Part shown: one piece after another, positions 52,804 to 61,709 of the stretch | How the letters are laid out: every line of letters starts with the position of its first letter | How positions within the stretch are numbered: position 1 is the first letter of the stretch | Origin: Bacillus_BD sp050389805 | Lineage (GTDB): Bacteria > Bacillota > Bacilli > Bacillales > Cytobacillaceae | DNA length: 64,000 nucleotides | NCBI RefSeq assembly: GCF_050389805.1 | Contig: NZ_CP130945.1 | Location: 806,001-870,000 of the forward strand | Direction of reading: 5' to 3' | The notes under the pieces: model-generated | The model's input: only the letters and a program-made list of their open reading frames with translations | Database searches by the model: none | Told to the model about the DNA's origin: nothing | Made by a program: the position numbers and the translations under genes

Positions 52804-53670
52804 ATGAATTTGAAAACACTGCAAATTACAGGACCCTATCATTTTGATGCAGTATTAGATCGGCTTATGAGAGATCCTCTTCATGGTGTTAATCTTCAAG
52901 AGAGAACGGTAAAAGTTCCCCTCAATAATAAGAAAACTCCACATGTTGCCACCGTTCGTGCAGTTGGAACAACGGAAAATCCTATTTTTGACATTACAGG
53001 TACAAATGATTTAGGCATCCAAAGATTAAGTGAGATTTTTCAATGGGATACGGATTTAGAGGAAATCTATCTTCATTTCCAGAAGACGACGCTAAAGAGG
53101 ATATTCCAAGAACACTATGGTACAGCGCTTGTGCTAGATTTTAGTCCTTATCAATGTTTGTTAAAATGTATCATCCATCAGCAATTGAATACTGCCTTTG
53201 CGCATAGTTTAACGGAACGCTTTGTAAAAACATATGGGTTTGAAGTGGAGGGTGTCTGGTTTTATCCATCCCCTGAGATTGTCGCAAACTTGACGGTGGA
53301 CGAGCTTCGAAAATTACAGTTTAGCGGTCGTAAAGCTGAGTATCTTATTGGGATTGCGGAAAAGGTATCTAAGAGGGAACTTGATTTTGATCAAATGAAA
53401 CATCAATCGAATCAAGAGATCCATGATGAATTGATAAAATTACGAGGTATCGGACCGTGGACTGTCCAAAACTTTCTGATGTTTGGTTTAGGTCGTAAAA
53501 ACTTATTTCCGATTGCCGATATCGGGATCCAAAATGCATTAAAAAAACACTTTGATTTGAAGGATAAACCTAGCGTATCAGATATGGAAGAATACAAAAA
53601 AGATTGGGAACCTTATTTAAGTTATGCCTCCCTTTATTTGTGGAGAAGCATTGAAAAAGGAGAAAAATGA
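52804..53670 (+). CDS. DNA-3-methyladenine glycosylase II (AlkA/YfjP-like)
   Basis: Base-excision repair glycosylase of the HhH-GPD group, 288 residues. The N-terminal AlkA-like domain precedes the catalytic region; KLRGIGPWTVQNFLMFGLGRKNLFP has the helix-hairpin-helix LRGIGPWT and the catalytic Asp in FPIADIG. Start by ATG at 52804 (a GTG at 52801 is adjacent); AAGAAG lies upstream. 3 bp from rlmD, so both are one unit. Confidence 0.87.
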   Translation: MNLKTLQITGPYHFDAVLDRLMRDPLHGVNLQERTVKVPLNNKKTPHVATVRAVGTTENPIFDITGTNDLGIQRLSEIFQWDTDLEEIYLHFQKTTLKRIFQEHYGTALVLDFSPYQCLLKCIIHQQLNTAFAHSLTERFVKTYGFEVEGVWFYPSPEIVANLTVDELRKLQFSGRKAEYLIGIAEKVSKRELDFDQMKHQSNQEIHDELIKLRGIGPWTVQNFLMFGLGRKNLFPIADIGIQNALKKHFDLKDKPSVSDMEEYKKDWEPYLSYASLYLWRSIEKGEK

Positions 53671-53673
53671 AGA

Positions 53674-55056
53674 ATGCAAAATGATCAAAAGGCTAAAGTA
53701 CAAATAAACCAAACCTTTCCATTAACCATCAAAAGACTCGGGATCAATGGGGAAGGAGTCGGATATTTTAAAAAACAGGTTGTATTTGTTCCAGGTGCAC
53801 TGCCAGGTGAGGAAGTTGTGGTTGAAGCCACAAAGGTCCATCCTAAATTTGCGGAAGCAAAGATTAAAAAGATCCGTAAGAAATCGGAATTCCGAATTGA
53901 GCCACAGTGCCCTGTGTACGAAGAATGCGGGGGCTGTCAGCTCCAGCATCTTCACTATGATCAGCAGTTAAAAGAAAAGCGAGATATTGTCATCCAATCG
54001 CTAGAAAGACACACTAAACTTCCATTAGATCGGTTAGATATTCGCGAAACGATCGGGATGGAAAATCCATGGAATTACCGAAACAAAAGCCAGTTTCAGG
54101 TAGGGCAGAAGGATGGAAAGATCTTGGCTGGTTTGTACGGAATGAATTCTCATCATTTGATAAATATCGATCAATGTGTCGTGCAACATCCAAAAACCAA
54201 TAAAGCAGTTGGAACCGTGAAAAAGATTCTTCAAAAGCTGCAAATCCCGATTTATAGTGAGAAATCAAGAAAAGGGATTGTTCGGACGATTGTTGCTAGA
54301 GTAGGAGTTCAGACAGGTGAATTGCAGATTGTTTTGATTACGGCAAAAAAGGAACTACCAAAAAAAGAATTGTTTGTAGAGGAAATTAAAAAAAGATTAC
54401 CTGAAGTAAAGTCAATCATGCAAAACATCAATGGTGAAAAAACATCGTTGATTTTTGGAAATGAAACATTCAATTTAGAAGGAAATGACTTTATTCAAGA
54501 AACATTAGGGGATTTAAGTTTTGAGCTTTCTGCAAGAACCTTTTTTCAGTTAAATCCAGAACAAACGGTTACGCTATACAATGAAGCGAAAAAAGCGGCA
54601 GCACTTACAGGTAAAGAAAAAGTGGTTGATGCCTACTGCGGAGTAGGTACAATTGGGCTTTGGGTTGCCGATCAGGCAGCAGAAGTACGCGGCATGGACG
54701 TTATCCGTGAATCAATTGAAGATGCAAAAAAGAATGCTTCACGACACGGAATGAACCATGCAAAATACGTAGTTGGAAAAGCGGAAGTAGTGTTACCTAA
54801 ATGGGCAAAAGAAGGATGGGTTGCTGATGTCGTCATCGTCGATCCCCCAAGAACTGGACTTGATGAACAATTGTTAAACACCCTTTTAAAGGTAAAACCA
54901 AAAAGAATCGTTTATGTATCATGCAATCCTTCAACCTTAGCTAAAGATATTCAAGTCTTATCAAAGAGGTATGGGGTCGAATATATTCAACCGGTTGATA
55001 TGTTTCCACAGACTTCAAATGTAGAAGTTGTTACAAAGTTGGAGTTAAAACTGTAA
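53674..55056 (+). CDS. 23S rRNA (uracil-C5)-methyltransferase, TrmA/RlmD family (YfjO-like)
   Basis: 460 residues: N-terminal TRAM domain (GINGEGVGYFKKQVVFVPGA), four-Cys 4Fe-4S site with CPVYEECGGCQLQH, and a SAM methyltransferase domain (VDAYCGVGTIGLWVA, VDPPRTGLDEQ) ending with the catalytic Cys in YVSCNPSTLA. Predicted to make m5U in 23S rRNA; which uridine (747 or 1939) cannot be told. GGAG is about 11 nt before the start. Confidence 0.9.
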   Translation: MQNDQKAKVQINQTFPLTIKRLGINGEGVGYFKKQVVFVPGALPGEEVVVEATKVHPKFAEAKIKKIRKKSEFRIEPQCPVYEECGGCQLQHLHYDQQLKEKRDIVIQSLERHTKLPLDRLDIRETIGMENPWNYRNKSQFQVGQKDGKILAGLYGMNSHHLINIDQCVVQHPKTNKAVGTVKKILQKLQIPIYSEKSRKGIVRTIVARVGVQTGELQIVLITAKKELPKKELFVEEIKKRLPEVKSIMQNINGEKTSLIFGNETFNLEGNDFIQETLGDLSFELSARTFFQLNPEQTVTLYNEAKKAAALTGKEKVVDAYCGVGTIGLWVADQAAEVRGMDVIRESIEDAKKNASRHGMNHAKYVVGKAEVVLPKWAKEGWVADVVIVDPPRTGLDEQLLNTLLKVKPKRIVYVSCNPSTLAKDIQVLSKRYGVEYIQPVDMFPQTSNVEVVTKLELKL

Positions 55057-55118
55057 CCGAAAAATAATCTAATAACTAAAATAAACGATTTCAGATTTCC
55101 AATCTTGTTCAATTTTAT

Positions 55119-55152
55119 CCCAGTTTTCCTTAATAGGAAAACCGGGGTTTTC
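55119..55152 (+). terminator. Terminator after the rRNA methyltransferase
   Basis: CCCAGTTTTCC pairs with GGAAAACCGGGG (small bulge), followed by TTTTCT. Confidence 0.75.
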
Positions 55153-55208
55153 TCGTATCATTCCATTTATAACTAAGAAAAGAGTTATTGAACGTAGTAC
55201 AAAGAAAA

Positions 55209-55301
55209 TTATATAGATTCTATTTCTTCAAATTCCCTAAGAAGTAAGTAAATGTGTACACTACCGGTTTTTGTAAATACATTCCAAATGTATTGATTCA
55301 T
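55209..55301 (-). CDS. YqzL-like small protein, 30 residues
   Basis: Minus-strand frame starting at 55301 with AAAGGGAG about 8 nt upstream. MNQYIWNVFTKTGSVHIYLL then REFEE strongly resembles YqzL proteins, which begin MLDFTWxxFSxTGNxxTYLL-x-KE. YqzL is a conserved, uncharacterised Bacillales miniprotein usually near recO; this copy sits elsewhere, behind the 72-residue gene at 55375. Confidence 0.65.
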   Translation of the reverse strand: MNQYIWNVFTKTGSVHIYLLLREFEEIESI

Positions 55302-55374
55302 TGCCTTTTCTCCCTTTCTAATCATATCTATGTCGTTGTTATTGGCATTTTATTTAAGAGCAATTATTAAGGAA

Positions 55375-55593
55375 TTATGCTGTTTGAATAAATTCATTTA
55401 ATATCTTTGGATTAACCACTTGTTTAAAATCTTCTGGCTTGTTCAATTTTATCCCCCTTCGATTTGCAACCGAGATAATTAAGCCTAGTTCATAGTACAT
55501 ATTTTTTGACAATATTTCCTTTTCAATCTTTTTCATTATTTCGCAATAAAAAGTGATAAGTAGATCAGTCGGTAATTTTTCATAAAAACCCAT
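55375..55593 (-). CDS. Small helical protein of unknown function, 72 residues
   Basis: MGFYEKLPTDLLITFYCEIM then a helical stretch and ISVANRRGIKLNKPEDFKQVV. AAGGAGGT lies upstream. The LPxDLLIxFY opening faintly recalls Sda-type helical hairpins, but the protein is longer and I would not assign it. No membrane segment. It may be co-transcribed with the YqzL-like gene 73 bp downstream. Confidence 0.65.
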   Translation of the reverse strand: MGFYEKLPTDLLITFYCEIMKKIEKEILSKNMYYELGLIISVANRRGIKLNKPEDFKQVVNPKILNEFIQTA

Positions 55594-55932
55594 AAACTAT
55601 ACCTCCTTATTAAGGTTTTATAAAATACGTAATTACATAAACCTTATGAACATATATTACAAAAACATTAGCATAATAAATGTCGAATTATATGATATTA
55701 CAAATCATTTAACCAAATTTTATTATTCGTGATACAAATTTTAAAAAAGATCAATATTATTTGGTTCCTGTAAAGAATTTTTTTGTAACCTAGTAAAAGT
55801 CCTAGCAAAAACTAGCTGTCTGTAAAAAATTGCGTCCGAAAAAAGCTCACATTGAGTTGAACTCGGTATGTCATTCGTATCGGACCTTGTTTTATAATAG
55901 AAGTAACTTTACCCATTTGAGGAGATGTACTA
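55594..55932. other. AT-rich gene-free stretch
   Basis: No gene, repeat or clear regulatory element recognised. It must contain the promoters of the divergent 72-residue gene and the Asp-box gene. Confidence 0.4.
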
Positions 55933-56859
55933 GTGAAAAAAGCAATCTTAATCGTAAGTAGTGTCATGATCCTCTGCTTAATGATAGCTATGTATTTTTT
56001 AGGAAAACAAACCAAAACCCTAACAACTCAAGAATTGATTGAGATACAGCAAAATGAGAATGAACGCCCTCTTGCCGTTCCACTACAGCCTATTTATGTA
56101 AACGATCACATGGGCTATTCGTTGCAAAACGATGAATTAAACATTACATATGACGATGGTGAAACTTGGGTAACCGTTCCGGTTAAAAAGGATCTTTTAT
56201 TTGAAGGAGAATATAATGGAAACAAACAAGAACTGATTGAACATAGTTATATTTTAACTAAAGATATAGCCGCATTTTTATATACGGAAGGACCTGATTG
56301 GGACCAAAAACAACTTTTATTAACATATTCCTTTGATCAAGGAGAAACATGGGAGAAAACCGTGATAACGGAAAACTTTGCGGCACTAAGATTTCGTAAA
56401 GTTGACTTTCTCAATAAGAACTTCGGTTATGTGATTGTTTCTGGAGGGAGAACCATGTCCCAAGAATACTCAACTGTCTTTTTAACTCATGATGGTGGAC
56501 AAACTTGGTCGGAAGCGGACAATTCAGGAGTGACTCGGTTAATTTATGATGGTGGGTTTGTTGATGATAAAACTGGATTTTTATCTTTTGGAATCATTAA
56601 TCCCGAGGAACCTGATTTCTACGTTACGCAAGATGGTGGAAACTCATGGACAAAAGCTATTTTTCAGATCCCAGAGGAGTTTAAGCGCATTTTTGCAGCT
56701 ACAGAAGTTCCATTTCAAGAAGACGATTATTTGGCTGTATTACTTAACCAAGGACCAAACGGCGACTATAAAGGTGGAGAAGTGAAAGGGAAATTTATTT
56801 CAAGGGATAATGGAAAAACATGGGGGTATCAGCAGGAGGTAGCGGGTAATGCAGAATAA
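55933..56859 (+). CDS. Membrane-anchored Asp-box (BNR-repeat) protein
   Basis: 308 residues: an N-terminal membrane helix (residues 3-24) and an extracellular beta-propeller-like part with at least five Asp boxes of the form S/T-x-D-x-G-x-T/S-W: TYDDGETW, SFDQGETW, THDGGQTW, TQDGGNSW and SRDNGKTW. Asp boxes mark sialidase-like or Ycf48-like propellers; no sialidase catalytic residues are recognised. GTG start with AGGAGATG upstream. Overlaps the next gene by 11 nt, suggesting the two proteins act together. Confidence 0.7.
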   Translation: MKKAILIVSSVMILCLMIAMYFLGKQTKTLTTQELIEIQQNENERPLAVPLQPIYVNDHMGYSLQNDELNITYDDGETWVTVPVKKDLLFEGEYNGNKQELIEHSYILTKDIAAFLYTEGPDWDQKQLLLTYSFDQGETWEKTVITENFAALRFRKVDFLNKNFGYVIVSGGRTMSQEYSTVFLTHDGGQTWSEADNSGVTRLIYDGGFVDDKTGFLSFGIINPEEPDFYVTQDGGNSWTKAIFQIPEEFKRIFAATEVPFQEDDYLAVLLNQGPNGDYKGGEVKGKFISRDNGKTWGYQQEVAGNAE

Positions 56860-57697
56860 GTGGGTTCGCTGGATTGGGTGGCTGCTGTTTTTAGGAGCAA
56901 TAGGACTATTCATTATACAAATAGGTTATTTCCTTCTAAAAAATCGGATGGGAATAGAGTATATTGATCATCGACTATTTTATATCATCAACCTATTTTG
57001 TGTCTTGCTTTTGTTTACTTCCATTTTACTCCTGCTTCAACTCAAAAAAAACGAAAAATGGATAGGGGCTTCTGTTGTAATAATTATGGTTGCCGCAAAT
57101 ACTATATTTCTTGTTTCTAGTAACAAAGAAATCAATTCTATCATTAGTATTTCTCCAGATTATAACCATCTATTGGTGATGAAAGAAAACAGGTCCCAAG
57201 GTGATACGGTTTACTACCGATCTTATTATGGTATTTTTGCTGTACCAAAAGAGAGGTTGCCTTACCAAACAAATGGTGATTTCAAAGTAAAGTGGTTGGA
57301 GAATGATATTGCCGCAGTTACTTATAAAGACAAGAATCAAAACATTCATCAATTTATTGGGACGTATGGTGATCGCGGTGGTGGTAGATCTTATTACTAT
57401 GTTGGCGCTGAAATACATGGTTTGTGGAAAGGAAGCAATATAAAGGTTATCGGTAATTCGGATGGAATAACAATAATCGATCATGGAAACCCTGAAACTT
57501 TTCAATGGGATAACATGGTGCAATTTGGAACACTTGCTGTCGTGTTAATGAAGGGAAATAAAGCCGCTTGGACAATCGCCCTAGGAGCAGATTATCAAGT
57601 CCAATCCGATTCGTCCCTACCAAAAACGGGCAATATCATCTTGTATAAAGCGACAATGGATGAAAATCAACCTCATACACTGTTTTACAATCAGTAA
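56849..57697 (+). CDS. Membrane protein with large extracellular domain, partner of the Asp-box protein
   Basis: 282 residues; three hydrophobic helices in the first 95 residues (at about 9-29, 43-62 and 72-91) and then a soluble beta-rich domain of about 185 residues with repeated ISPDYNHLLVM-type strands. Family not recognised. Translationally coupled to the Asp-box gene. The 297 bp after it hold no supported gene. Confidence 0.65.
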   Translation: MQNKWVRWIGWLLFLGAIGLFIIQIGYFLLKNRMGIEYIDHRLFYIINLFCVLLLFTSILLLLQLKKNEKWIGASVVIIMVAANTIFLVSSNKEINSIISISPDYNHLLVMKENRSQGDTVYYRSYYGIFAVPKERLPYQTNGDFKVKWLENDIAAVTYKDKNQNIHQFIGTYGDRGGGRSYYYVGAEIHGLWKGSNIKVIGNSDGITIIDHGNPETFQWDNMVQFGTLAVVLMKGNKAAWTIALGADYQVQSDSSLPKTGNIILYKATMDENQPHTLFYNQ

Positions 57698-57988
57698 ATG
57701 TAAACAGTAGGTCTATCAAGTATTAGTTAAATTGATTAAATATTTTTCTCGGAAAAAGTGGTTCGTTTTTATGAAAAGATACTAAAGGAGTTTTTAATCG
57801 ATTTCTATCATGAAACCATTAATAACAAAATATAGGTATGATGAATGAATTCTAATGATTTCAGCTGCTGAAAAGGGGATAACATTAATTGTCAGTCAAT
57901 CAACAAATTTTGGACGAATTATGTCCTCAGTGGATCATTCTATAATGTGGTGGGAGGATACTTTACCTAATTCTTTATCATCATGTAA

Positions 57989-58023
57989 AACGGTTTAGCT
58001 TTCATGTGAACTTGCTAAACCGT
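57989..58023. terminator. Hairpin at the end of the Spo0E-like gene
   Basis: ACGGTTTAGC and GCTAAACCGT are perfectly complementary across 15 bp and overlap the end of the minus-strand gene; only a short T run follows. Confidence 0.6.
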
Positions 58024-58225
58024 TATTGTCATATGCTTGTTTTGAATCGGTATTGATCGTTTCTAGCTGTATTTTTTGATATTGGGCGATAAGCTTGTCT
58101 AACTTTTGACTATAACTAAGGGTGTCATCACTATCTATGCCGGTTTCCAATGCAATCAAAATTAAGTTCTTTCTCATCCGATTAATTTGATACTCTAACT
58201 CATCAATATTTAAATTCAAACGCAT
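57995..58225 (-). CDS. Spo0E-like aspartyl-phosphate phosphatase
   Basis: 76 residues forming a predicted helical hairpin with the family signature SQKLDKLIAQYQ after a TGIDSDDTLSY loop. Members dephosphorylate Spo0A-P and delay sporulation. AAGGGTG precedes the start. Stands alone. Confidence 0.87.
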   Translation of the reverse strand: MRLNLNIDELEYQINRMRKNLILIALETGIDSDDTLSYSQKLDKLIAQYQKIQLETINTDSKQAYDNNGLASSHES

Positions 58226-58465
58226 AATTATACACCCTTATAATTTTAATCATATCCGTTTAAAACACACAACAAATATTATGCAAAATTTCAATCAAAA
58301 TTGGAATAGATATGACAAAACTTCTCAAAATATGACAATGGTGTCATGACAGGTGTCAGACAATGGTGTAAGGATCGTCTAAAAAAATGAAAGTTCTAAT
58401 TCTGAATAAATATTTATTAATGACAGATGAGGATGTATATTGAAACGACACTCTTATAGCAGAAC

Positions 58466-59410
58466 TTAAAACATACTAAGTCGATAATTTTTCGATAATA
58501 ACTCTAATAATTTAATGCCTGCGATACTATTCCCTTTCTGATCAAGTGAGGGTCCGAATATGCCGATTCCAAATTTCCCTGGCACAGCTCCCATAATACC
58601 CCCAGAAACCCCACTTTTAGCTGGAATGCCTATCTTGATAGCGAATTCTCCAGAGGCATTGTACATTCCACATGTGACCATAAATGTCTTGCAAATACGA
58701 GCCACATCAGCAGGAAGAATGTGCTTGCCATTATCTGGATCTATACCATCCATTGCAAATACTAATCCAATTCTGGCTAAATCGAGACAGTTCATTTCAA
58801 TTGCACATTGTTTGGTGTATAAGTCGAGCAATTGTTCAATATCTTCATCAATAATCCTATGTTGTTTTAAAAAATAAGCTAAAGATCTATTTAAATAGGC
58901 TGTATCAAATTCAGATTGGGCTACATTCTCGTTATAGTTAATCTCGAAGTTATTTGTCATTGTTTGAATCAAGGTAAGCAATCGCTGAAGTCTCTCTTTT
59001 ACATCTTCTCCTTGAATCATATGGGTTACGGACAATGCCCCTGCGTTGATCATAGGATTCAATGGCTTCGCCACATCCATCATTTCCAGGCGAGCGATTG
59101 AATTAAATGGGTCACCGGTTGGCTCCATTCCAACATGCTTAAAGACATAGTCAGTGCCTCTATCCATGAGTACTAGCGCTAAACTGATGACCTTTGAAAT
59201 ACTTTGTAGCGTAATTTTACGTTCGATATCTCCAGCAGATATACAATTTCCATTCGGGTAATAAATGGCGATTGATAATTCATTAGGATTCGCCTTCCCT
59301 AATTCAGGAATATAATCTGCAACTTTTCCGTGCTTCACACACTTCTTAGCTTCAATGACTAACTCATTTAGTTCATCACTCGATTGACAAAACATTAACA
59401 TCACCAACAT
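58466..59410 (-). CDS. glsA: Glutaminase
   Basis: Hydrolyses glutamine to glutamate and ammonia; serine-beta-lactamase-like fold, 314 residues. Ser70-x2-Lys73 (LQSISKVISLAL) is the catalytic dyad; NPMINAGAL and GIPAKSGVSGGIMGAVPGKF are conserved. First codons uncertain: ATGs at 59410, 59401 and 59395 are all in frame and only a weak GGTGAT is seen. No terminator recognised downstream. Confidence 0.92.
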   Translation of the reverse strand: MLVMLMFCQSSDELNELVIEAKKCVKHGKVADYIPELGKANPNELSIAIYYPNGNCISAGDIERKITLQSISKVISLALVLMDRGTDYVFKHVGMEPTGDPFNSIARLEMMDVAKPLNPMINAGALSVTHMIQGEDVKERLQRLLTLIQTMTNNFEINYNENVAQSEFDTAYLNRSLAYFLKQHRIIDEDIEQLLDLYTKQCAIEMNCLDLARIGLVFAMDGIDPDNGKHILPADVARICKTFMVTCGMYNASGEFAIKIGIPAKSGVSGGIMGAVPGKFGIGIFGPSLDQKGNSIAGIKLLELLSKNYRLSMF

Positions 59411-59425
59411 TAGTATGAGTCAAAA

Positions 59426-59470
59426 CGGGTGACAGGCACCTTCCAGTTTCTGGAAGGTGCCTGTCACCCG
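59426..59470. repeat. Perfect 45-bp palindrome, GACAGGCACCTTCC family copy 3
   Basis: CGGGTGACAGGCACCTTCC with AG, TTT loop and exact reverse complement. Unlike copies 1 and 2 it lies between divergent genes, so it is not simply a terminator. Confidence 0.9.
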
Positions 59471-59508
59471 TCAAAATATGGTAAAATGAACAGCATAATA
59501 TAAGGTTT

Positions 59509-60396
59509 ATGAAAATAGGTGAAATGGTGAAACATGAAGTACAAGAAGATAATTATAAATTATTTGCTTTATTAAGTCGTTATTTGAATGAAGCTTCAGA
59601 TCTTATCAAAAAGGATGAAGTGGATGATTTAGTTCAATATGGGGTATCTAAGGAATATGCTTTTGCTGTCATTTTAGCAGCTACTTTTGGACTTGATATT
59701 GTGGAAAACAGGAAGGATAAGGAATTCTTCAACCAATATTTCAAGAATATGTTCCATCAATTAAATAAAAATCAATATGAAAACAACCCTTATTATAAAA
59801 ACATTCGGGTACCAGCCGTTAAAATAGGAAACTGCGAATTAAAATATGAAACATATATGCCTTATGAAGGGTTTGTGTGTGATGACATTATTCAAAATAG
59901 TGAGGGAAGACAAATCCCACAAATCGGATTTTTTGATGAGGAATTTGAATATCCAGCTATTTTAGAAAATAATCGAATCTGGATGACAATTACCCCGAAT
60001 GAAATTGAAACCATGAAAGAAGCAGTTGAACGGGCTCATGGTCATGTACTAACCTTTGGGCTTGGAATGGGGTACTATGCTTATATGGTTTCAGAAAAGG
60101 AAGCCGTTGACAGTGTTACGGTTGTCGAGATTAATGATGATGTGATCCAGTTATTTAATCAATATATCCTGCCGCAATTTTCAAATCGTAAAAAGATTAA
60201 GGTGATCAAGGCGGATGCTTTTGAATTTGCAAAAAATCACATGAATCCAGGCACATTTGATTTCGTCTTTACCGATCTATGGCACGATGTGTCAGATGGA
60301 ATCCAGTTGTATTTAAAAATGAAAGAATACGAAAAGCAGAGTCCTCAAACTCAATTTATGTATTGGATTGAAAAATCAATTTTATGTTATTTATGA
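59509..60396 (+). CDS. Orphan SAM-dependent methyltransferase-like protein
   Basis: 295 residues. The C-terminal half has a class I SAM fold in spermidine-synthase style: LTFGLGMGYYAYMVSE as motif I, VTVVEINDDVIQLF as motif II, KVIKADAFEF and FDFVFTDLWHD as the acidic loop. The N-terminal 150 residues are helical and not recognised. Substrate unknown; TDLWHD differs from the DPP/NPP of nucleic-acid amino-methylases. The region upstream is the palindrome; only a weak ribosome binding site. Confidence 0.7.
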   Translation: MKIGEMVKHEVQEDNYKLFALLSRYLNEASDLIKKDEVDDLVQYGVSKEYAFAVILAATFGLDIVENRKDKEFFNQYFKNMFHQLNKNQYENNPYYKNIRVPAVKIGNCELKYETYMPYEGFVCDDIIQNSEGRQIPQIGFFDEEFEYPAILENNRIWMTITPNEIETMKEAVERAHGHVLTFGLGMGYYAYMVSEKEAVDSVTVVEINDDVIQLFNQYILPQFSNRKKIKVIKADAFEFAKNHMNPGTFDFVFTDLWHDVSDGIQLYLKMKEYEKQSPQTQFMYWIEKSILCYL

Positions 60397-60401
60397 AAAA
60401 T

Positions 60402-60433
60402 TGAAGCACCCCCCAAAATGGAAGGTGCTTCAC
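60402..60433. terminator. Terminator between the methyltransferase and the flavin lipoprotein
   Basis: GAAGCACCcccCAAAATGGAAGGTGCTTC: GAAGCACC pairs with GGTGCTTC. Convergent genes on both sides. Confidence 0.7.
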
Positions 60434-60443
60434 CGTTACATGC

Positions 60444-61400
60444 TTATTTTTTCTCAAAAATAAAGTTATCTACTTCAATTGGAGTTGTATCACCTTTTTG
60501 TGCGGCATTGATTAATTGACCAGCATAAATTTTAAATGTGTGCCAAGAATGAGTGGCACCTGTGACTACTTCAACATCTCCCGCACTTTGTGCTTTAACA
60601 AAGTTTGCGTTTAATGCTGGAATAAACTCTTTAGGACCTGTTCCTGTTTTATCAGACATATTTTTTTGGTATTCTTCATCTTCGACCTTTGATTTACCCG
60701 CTTCATTGATATTATCATAATTAGACTCAGTAATCTTGCCGTCTTTTACGGTCATGGTAAAGCTTACCTTATATCCATTTTTCTCATTTTTTTCAGTGAG
60801 TGAATATTCACCGTCATTTAATGGGGCTTGACTATCAATTTCGATTGGAGTTGTATCACCTTTTTGAGCAGCCTGGATTAATTGCTGAGTATAGTTCATG
60901 AAACTATCAAAAGAATGAGTAGCACCAGTTACAACTTCTAGATCTCCTGCATTTTGTTTTTCGAGTAATTGTTCGTTAAATGCTGGGATGAATTCTTTAG
61001 GACCTGTGCCTGTTTTTTCAGACATATTTTTTTGGTACTCATCATCTTCCATTTTTGATTTGCCCTCTTCATTCACATTATCATAATTGGACTCAATGAT
61101 TTTGCCGTCTTTTACTTTTATTTCAAAGTTAACCTTGTATCCGTTTTTATATTCTTTCTCTGTTAATGTATATGTACCATCTTTCATTGGGGTTCCAGCA
61201 ATAAGACCTGGAATGGCAACTGTTTCCGTTGTTTCTGTTTTTTCCTCAGTTTGAGCTTCTGGTTTTTCTTGTGAAGCAGTTTGAGTTGTTTCTTCTTTTA
61301 CTTCTTCGGTAGCTGTTTCCGTTTCGTTTCCACATGCACCTAAAAATAGTGCTAAGGATACGGCAATTGATACTGTCATTGTTTTTTTACCAAATTTCAT
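60444..61400 (-). CDS. PplA-like lipoprotein with two FMN-binding domains
   Basis: 318 residues. Lipobox LGAC with Cys23 for lipid anchoring, then a Glu/Thr-rich linker to about residue 60. Two homologous domains follow (70-185 and 193-310, highly similar to each other), each ending in DxEVVTGATHS: TGAT is the ApbE flavinylation motif, so Thr161 and Thr283 should carry covalent FMN. This architecture is that of PplA, the extracellular electron-transfer lipoprotein of Listeria. No other extracellular electron-transfer genes are in the window. AAAGGA precedes the start and an exact Fnr box lies 55-70 bp upstream. Confidence 0.85.
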   Translation of the reverse strand: MKFGKKTMTVSIAVSLALFLGACGNETETATEEVKEETTQTASQEKPEAQTEEKTETTETVAIPGLIAGTPMKDGTYTLTEKEYKNGYKVNFEIKVKDGKIIESNYDNVNEEGKSKMEDDEYQKNMSEKTGTGPKEFIPAFNEQLLEKQNAGDLEVVTGATHSFDSFMNYTQQLIQAAQKGDTTPIEIDSQAPLNDGEYSLTEKNEKNGYKVSFTMTVKDGKITESNYDNINEAGKSKVEDEEYQKNMSDKTGTGPKEFIPALNANFVKAQSAGDVEVVTGATHSWHTFKIYAGQLINAAQKGDTTPIEVDNFIFEKK

Positions 61401-61454
61401 TTTGTCTCAATCCTTTCTGTTGTTGTTTGTTTTTGTTTGATAAAAAATTAATAA

Positions 61455-61470
61455 TGTGATGAATTTCACA
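61455..61470. promoter_or_regulatory. Exact Fnr-type box upstream of the flavin lipoprotein
   Basis: TGTGATGAATTTCACA is a perfect TGTGA-N6-TCACA site. It is 55 bp from the lipoprotein start on the minus strand. No convincing -10 lies at the standard distance; a TTATCA-like hexamer is 22 bp from the centre, and on the other strand TATAAT (61482-61487) is likewise 22 bp away. Confidence 0.65.
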
Positions 61471-61709
61471 TTATTAACTATTATAATAGTAGCCCTTTTT
61501 GGGAGTTTACATCAGTGAGGAATATCACCCAAATATTGGAAAGGGGAATAAAGAGAAAAAATAGAGATGCTGAACTATAGATATTTACTTATAAATTTTC
61601 AATTAAAAACGGTAGATTTATCCTTTAAATTTAACTTTGTTCAATAGATACACACATAAACTACACAATTTGTCTATTAATTTTTAACAATATTAACACA
61701 ATTAAGATG
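61471..61709. other. AT-rich gene-free stretch
   Basis: No gene or repeat recognised apart from the TATAAT near the Fnr box; a partial palindrome copy follows at 61710. Confidence 0.4.

Noticed and set aside
57855..57998. 47-codon ATG frame downstream of the membrane protein gene
   Set aside because: No ribosome binding site and it ends inside the Spo0E-like gene's hairpin; sequence shows no recognisable pattern.
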